Positions 32,615-35,063 of a DNA stretch of 35,063 nt are shown piece after piece (the stretch's first letter is position 1; every line of letters begins with the position of its first letter). Where the stretch lies: positions 1 to 35,063 of the forward strand of contig JAFUNP010000008.1 in NCBI GenBank assembly GCA_017473015.1, read 5' to 3'. The notes under the pieces are model-generated. The model did not search any database. It saw only the letters and a program-made list of their open reading frames with translations, and had not been told where the DNA came from. This DNA comes from Oscillospiraceae bacterium. Its GTDB lineage: Bacteria > Bacillota > Clostridia > Oscillospirales > Ruminococcaceae. A program made the translations under genes and the position numbers.

Positions 32615-33153
32615 TTTTTCGCCTCCAGCAGTTCATATATCATTCTTTTTGCACGGGAAATTCTCATTTTTACCGCAGATTCTGAAATATTCAGTGCAGC
32701 AGCAATTTCCCTTATTTTATAACCCTGCTCCTGCAAAACAAGAGGTGTGATATACTTTTCGTCAAGCTTGGCAAGAGCCTTTTTCATTTCTTCATACATC
32801 ACAAGATTCACAGCTTTTGATTCGTAATCGACTGAGTCTGCTACAATCTCTTCAAGTGTATTTTTCTCGGGCATCAGTATGTATTTTGAATTTTTCTGTG
32901 CCATTCGTATTGAACAATTTCTGGTGATAGTTATAACATAAGCCTTTGTTTCTTTTTGCGTGTCAGTACGGATGTTTTTAATATTCTTTGCAATCTGCAG
33001 AAAAGATTCCTGAACAGCATCTTCCGCAAGATACTTGTCTTTCAAAATATCTGTGGCAGTGTACAGCATACTGTTCCGGTATAGGTCATGTATCATCTGA
33101 AATTTATTTTTGTCTTCCTCACTGTCAATAAGGCTGAGATAAAAAGCTAACAT
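32611..33153 (-). CDS. ECF-type RNA polymerase sigma factor
   Basis: A 180-residue sigma-70 family protein with region 2 (KDKYLAEDAVQESFLQIAKN, residues about 40-58) and region 4 with the HTH GYKIREIAAALNISESAVKM followed by RISRAK. Regions 1 and 3 are absent, so it is of the ECF class. It is encoded first in a unit with its anti-sigma partner and a secreted protein. AAGGAG stands 6 bases before the ATG. No clear ECF-type -35 (GGAAC) with a matching -10 was found upstream, so autoregulation is not shown. Confidence 0.93.
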   Translation of the reverse strand: MLAFYLSLIDSEEDKNKFQMIHDLYRNSMLYTATDILKDKYLAEDAVQESFLQIAKNIKNIRTDTQKETKAYVITITRNCSIRMAQKNSKYILMPEKNTLEEIVADSVDYESKAVNLVMYEEMKKALAKLDEKYITPLVLQEQGYKIREIAAALNISESAVKMRISRAKRMIYELLEAKK

Positions 33154-33474
33154 ATATTCTCCTTAAGAAAAATTATTTATCTACATTCTACATTTTTACT
33201 CTGAAATTTTCTACCATTTATATTAATAGTCAAATAACAACCAAAAATGGAACCCTGCATATAATAATTATTATACATAGATGATTTTTGAAAATTTCCA
33301 ATTCCACACAAAAACGGCTGCAAATTATTGCAGCCGTTTCTTATACTCTGTCGACTTAAACTTATGAATATTAATGGCCATTTATCTATCAATTTTATTC
33401 ACTAAATAGATTCCATTGAAAAAAATAGTCCTAAGTCCGCATTCCACATATATATTTTTTAATATTATCACCAA
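33154..33474. other. Intergenic region, no gene seen
   Basis: 321 very A/T-rich bases between the sigma-factor gene and the SGNH-like gene. It holds the terminator at 33307-33341 and must hold the sigma-factor promoter on the minus strand; candidate boxes exist (a TATAAT near 33270) but no -35 at good distance. A 71-codon minus frame covers the terminator and has no ribosome binding site, so I do not call it. Confidence 0.7.
33307..33341 (-). terminator. Terminator of the MBOAT/SGNH-like unit
   Basis: On the minus strand AAACGGCTGCA, 6-base loop, TGCAGCCGTTTTTGTG. Confidence 0.85.
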
Positions 33475-34539
33475 CTACACTGCTGAGAATATATCATCAT
33501 AATTATACTTAGAATAAAACTCTCGCATATTATTAAAATGCTGTTTGTAGTTTTCTTTTGTTAAAAGACCTGTTCCTTCATTAAGCCAGGTTAAAATCCA
33601 GGAATTTACATGATGACCATAATGAGTGTAATCCTTATAATTATTAAAATCACATATCATGTCTGTATTATCATAGAAAGAATACAATTTTACATTATCA
33701 TATTCAAGCAAAAGCTGTGCAGCATATTCGTATGATGCCATACATTTATCGAATATCCCCTGCCTGAGCAACCTGTCAAAAAACAGTACATTGTGAGGAG
33801 TATAGAAAAAGTAAAATGTAACATCCGGATTTTCAGCTACCGTATGTATAAGATTTTCTGTAATGTTTTCATACACTTTTTCTTTTGTTGGCTCATCAAA
33901 TAAACTTACAGAAGATATGTTGTCAGGGCGTGTATATCTTTCAAGCACGCTTTCTTTGCTGTAAACATAATTACCATACCATATACGATAATCATCAAAT
34001 GTAGGCTGCTTATATCCCCATTCACCGGCTTTCACCGTACGGAAATATGTGTTTGTAAAAAGCACTTCTTTGTTAAAAATGTAGGGTATATCGTTTAAAA
34101 CAAAGTCATCATACAAATATTCCGGCTTGTCATTATATGCTTCGTAATCGGCATAATATGAAAAATTCACCATATCAAGCCCACAGACCACCATTTTCAG
34201 ATTTTCATTTTCTTCGCAGGCCTCCCTGATTGCACCACCCAGCTCTTTGAAACTGGCGCCTTCAAAGGGAACTTTGATGCTGTTTGTGCCAAAAAGCCGG
34301 TCCAGTTCTGAAGATTTAAAATTAGCCGTCATAGATGTACCGGTAATCATTGCATCATAATCATAATTTTTGATTATTCCGTAATTTATGTACCAAGGGT
34401 CTTCCATCATATACTCATATTGCTCCAAAGGTGTATGATAATGGAAAAACGGGTCTATTTTTATTATAGGTATTGCAACCATACCCAGCATAACTGCTGT
34501 CAGAATAAAAGTGATTACAATATATTTTTTGGAATTCAT
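33475..34539 (-). CDS. SGNH-hydrolase-like partner protein of an MBOAT acyltransferase
   Basis: A 354-residue protein with one N-terminal membrane anchor (about residues 6-26) and the rest outside the cell. After KIDPFFHYH comes DYDAMITGTSMTANF, where Ser69 is placed like the nucleophile of SGNH/DltD/AlgX-type proteins. Near the end KDYTHYGHH gives Asp303 and His306 as the DxxH of the same triad. The family is common beside MBOAT genes in Firmicutes but lacks an established function. It starts 8 bases after the MBOAT stop with TAGGAG. Transfer of acetyl from the MBOAT protein to a wall or surface polymer is an inference from motifs and pairing. Confidence 0.82.
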   Translation of the reverse strand: MNSKKYIVITFILTAVMLGMVAIPIIKIDPFFHYHTPLEQYEYMMEDPWYINYGIIKNYDYDAMITGTSMTANFKSSELDRLFGTNSIKVPFEGASFKELGGAIREACEENENLKMVVCGLDMVNFSYYADYEAYNDKPEYLYDDFVLNDIPYIFNKEVLFTNTYFRTVKAGEWGYKQPTFDDYRIWYGNYVYSKESVLERYTRPDNISSVSLFDEPTKEKVYENITENLIHTVAENPDVTFYFFYTPHNVLFFDRLLRQGIFDKCMASYEYAAQLLLEYDNVKLYSFYDNTDMICDFNNYKDYTHYGHHVNSWILTWLNEGTGLLTKENYKQHFNNMREFYSKYNYDDIFSAV

Positions 34540-34547
34540 AATTTCTC

Positions 34548-35063
34548 CTAAAAATTAAAATAAAGGAATATGCTCACACTGCCTACTGATATTATTCCGT
34601 AAGCAAGCAATCCTGCCGTAATAATAGTATTCAGAACCCCTGGAGCGAAAGTCTTCAGTTTTTCATTTGTATTTTTCATGAAGACCGATGCAAATAAAGC
34701 AAATGCACACAATGCCATTAAGACACTATATTCCATAGGTGGAAGTGCATTTCTTAACCGCACAGGAATCCATGGTGTAATTTCTGAAAGGAAAAATTCT
34801 ATCTCAGGCAGTTTATAAGCCTGTAACACGCCCTCTGATAATTTTCCGAACTCACCACTGAACAGTCTGGAGAAAAATTCTTTAGCCTGTGTCAGGCTTT
34901 CAGCACGGAAAATAACCCATGTCAGGTTTACAAATGTAAAGGTAATAAGCCAGTTGATGATTTTGGGTATCCTGTCAAATACCTTTTTGAATATTCTTGT
35001 GAATACATTGAACAGACCATGGAGTATACCCCATACGATAAATGTCCAGTTTGCTCCGTGCCA
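34548..35063 (-). CDS. MBOAT family O-acyltransferase, C-terminal part only
   Basis: The frame is open from the right edge to a stop at 34548, giving the last 171 residues. It begins with WHGANWTFIVWGILHGLFNV, which holds the conserved MBOAT histidine (codon at 35058-35060), then WLITFTFVNLTWVIFRAESL, a soluble stretch, and two or three membrane segments ending IFLYFNF. The start lies outside the window. It is a different gene from the MBOAT at the left edge, and it pairs with the SGNH-like gene 8 bases downstream. A GTG at 34829 inside the frame is not the start. Confidence 0.92.
   Translation of the reverse strand, partial: WHGANWTFIVWGILHGLFNVFTRIFKKVFDRIPKIINWLITFTFVNLTWVIFRAESLTQAKEFFSRLFSGEFGKLSEGVLQAYKLPEIEFFLSEITPWIPVRLRNALPPMEYSVLMALCAFALFASVFMKNTNEKLKTFAPGVLNTIITAGLLAYGIISVGSVSIFLYFNF

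Noticed and set aside
33177-33392. 71-codon minus-strand open frame
   Set aside because: It runs through the terminator hairpin at 33307-33341, has no ribosome binding site and no protein-like pattern.

Overview
The window looks like chromosomal DNA from an anaerobic, probably gut-dwelling member of the Clostridia (Oscillospiraceae/Ruminococcaceae-like). Pointers are an ileS with a T-box leader, a manganese riboswitch on mntP, DegV and DUF1836 proteins, a C_GCAxxG_C_C protein, an aldo/keto reductase with a ferredoxin-type tail, a peptidoglycan-binding protein with a SpoIID-like region, and a Spo0A-type DNA-binding domain. Ribosome binding sites are strong AGGAGG types and several promoters fit TTGACW-N17-TATAAT. 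Genus cannot be fixed from sequence reading alone.

Layout. (1) 1-7.7 kb, minus strand: a surface-polysaccharide operon. capE, capF and capG homologues make UDP-N-acetyl-L-fucosamine. A PglD/NeuD-like acetyltransferase sits between capF and capG. Then come a WbuB-like GT4, a DPM1-like GT2 with its DUF2304 partner, and an MBOAT O-acyltransferase cut by the left edge. (2) 7.8-11.5 kb: pepT, two tandem hexapeptide acetyltransferases of different base composition, and a DegV protein. (3) 11.6-13.2 kb: a phage-type terminase pair with no other phage genes. (4) 13.2-21.1 kb: housekeeping genes on both strands (DUF1836, DegV, aldo/keto reductase, tRNA-Arg(CCT), a Cys-rich membrane protein, GT2, mntP with its riboswitch, an MBL hydrolase, a pyridoxal-kinase-like protein). 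A palindromic repeat lies inside the GT2 terminator. (5) 21.2-26.1 kb: T-box-controlled type-2 ileS and a DUF401 transporter. (6) 26.3-30.5 kb: the SpoIID-like/PG-binding protein, an amidohydrolase-PnuC pair and a small Cys-rich protein. (7) 30.6-35.1 kb, AT-richer, all minus strand: a stand-alone Spo0A-C-like protein coupled to an XRE-like protein, a secreted protein, an anti-sigma/ECF-sigma pair, an SGNH-like protein and the end of a second MBOAT gene.

The genes most likely to work together are the FucNAc polysaccharide operon, the MBOAT plus SGNH-like pair on the right edge (polymer O-acetylation), the ECF sigma/anti-sigma/secreted-protein unit with its neighbouring regulators, and the amidohydrolase-PnuC salvage pair. 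I saw no CRISPR array, integrase, transposase or rRNA. The least explained items are the solitary terminase pair, the receiver-less Spo0A-C protein coupled to an XRE-like protein, the amidohydrolase-PnuC pair and the MBOAT partner protein.
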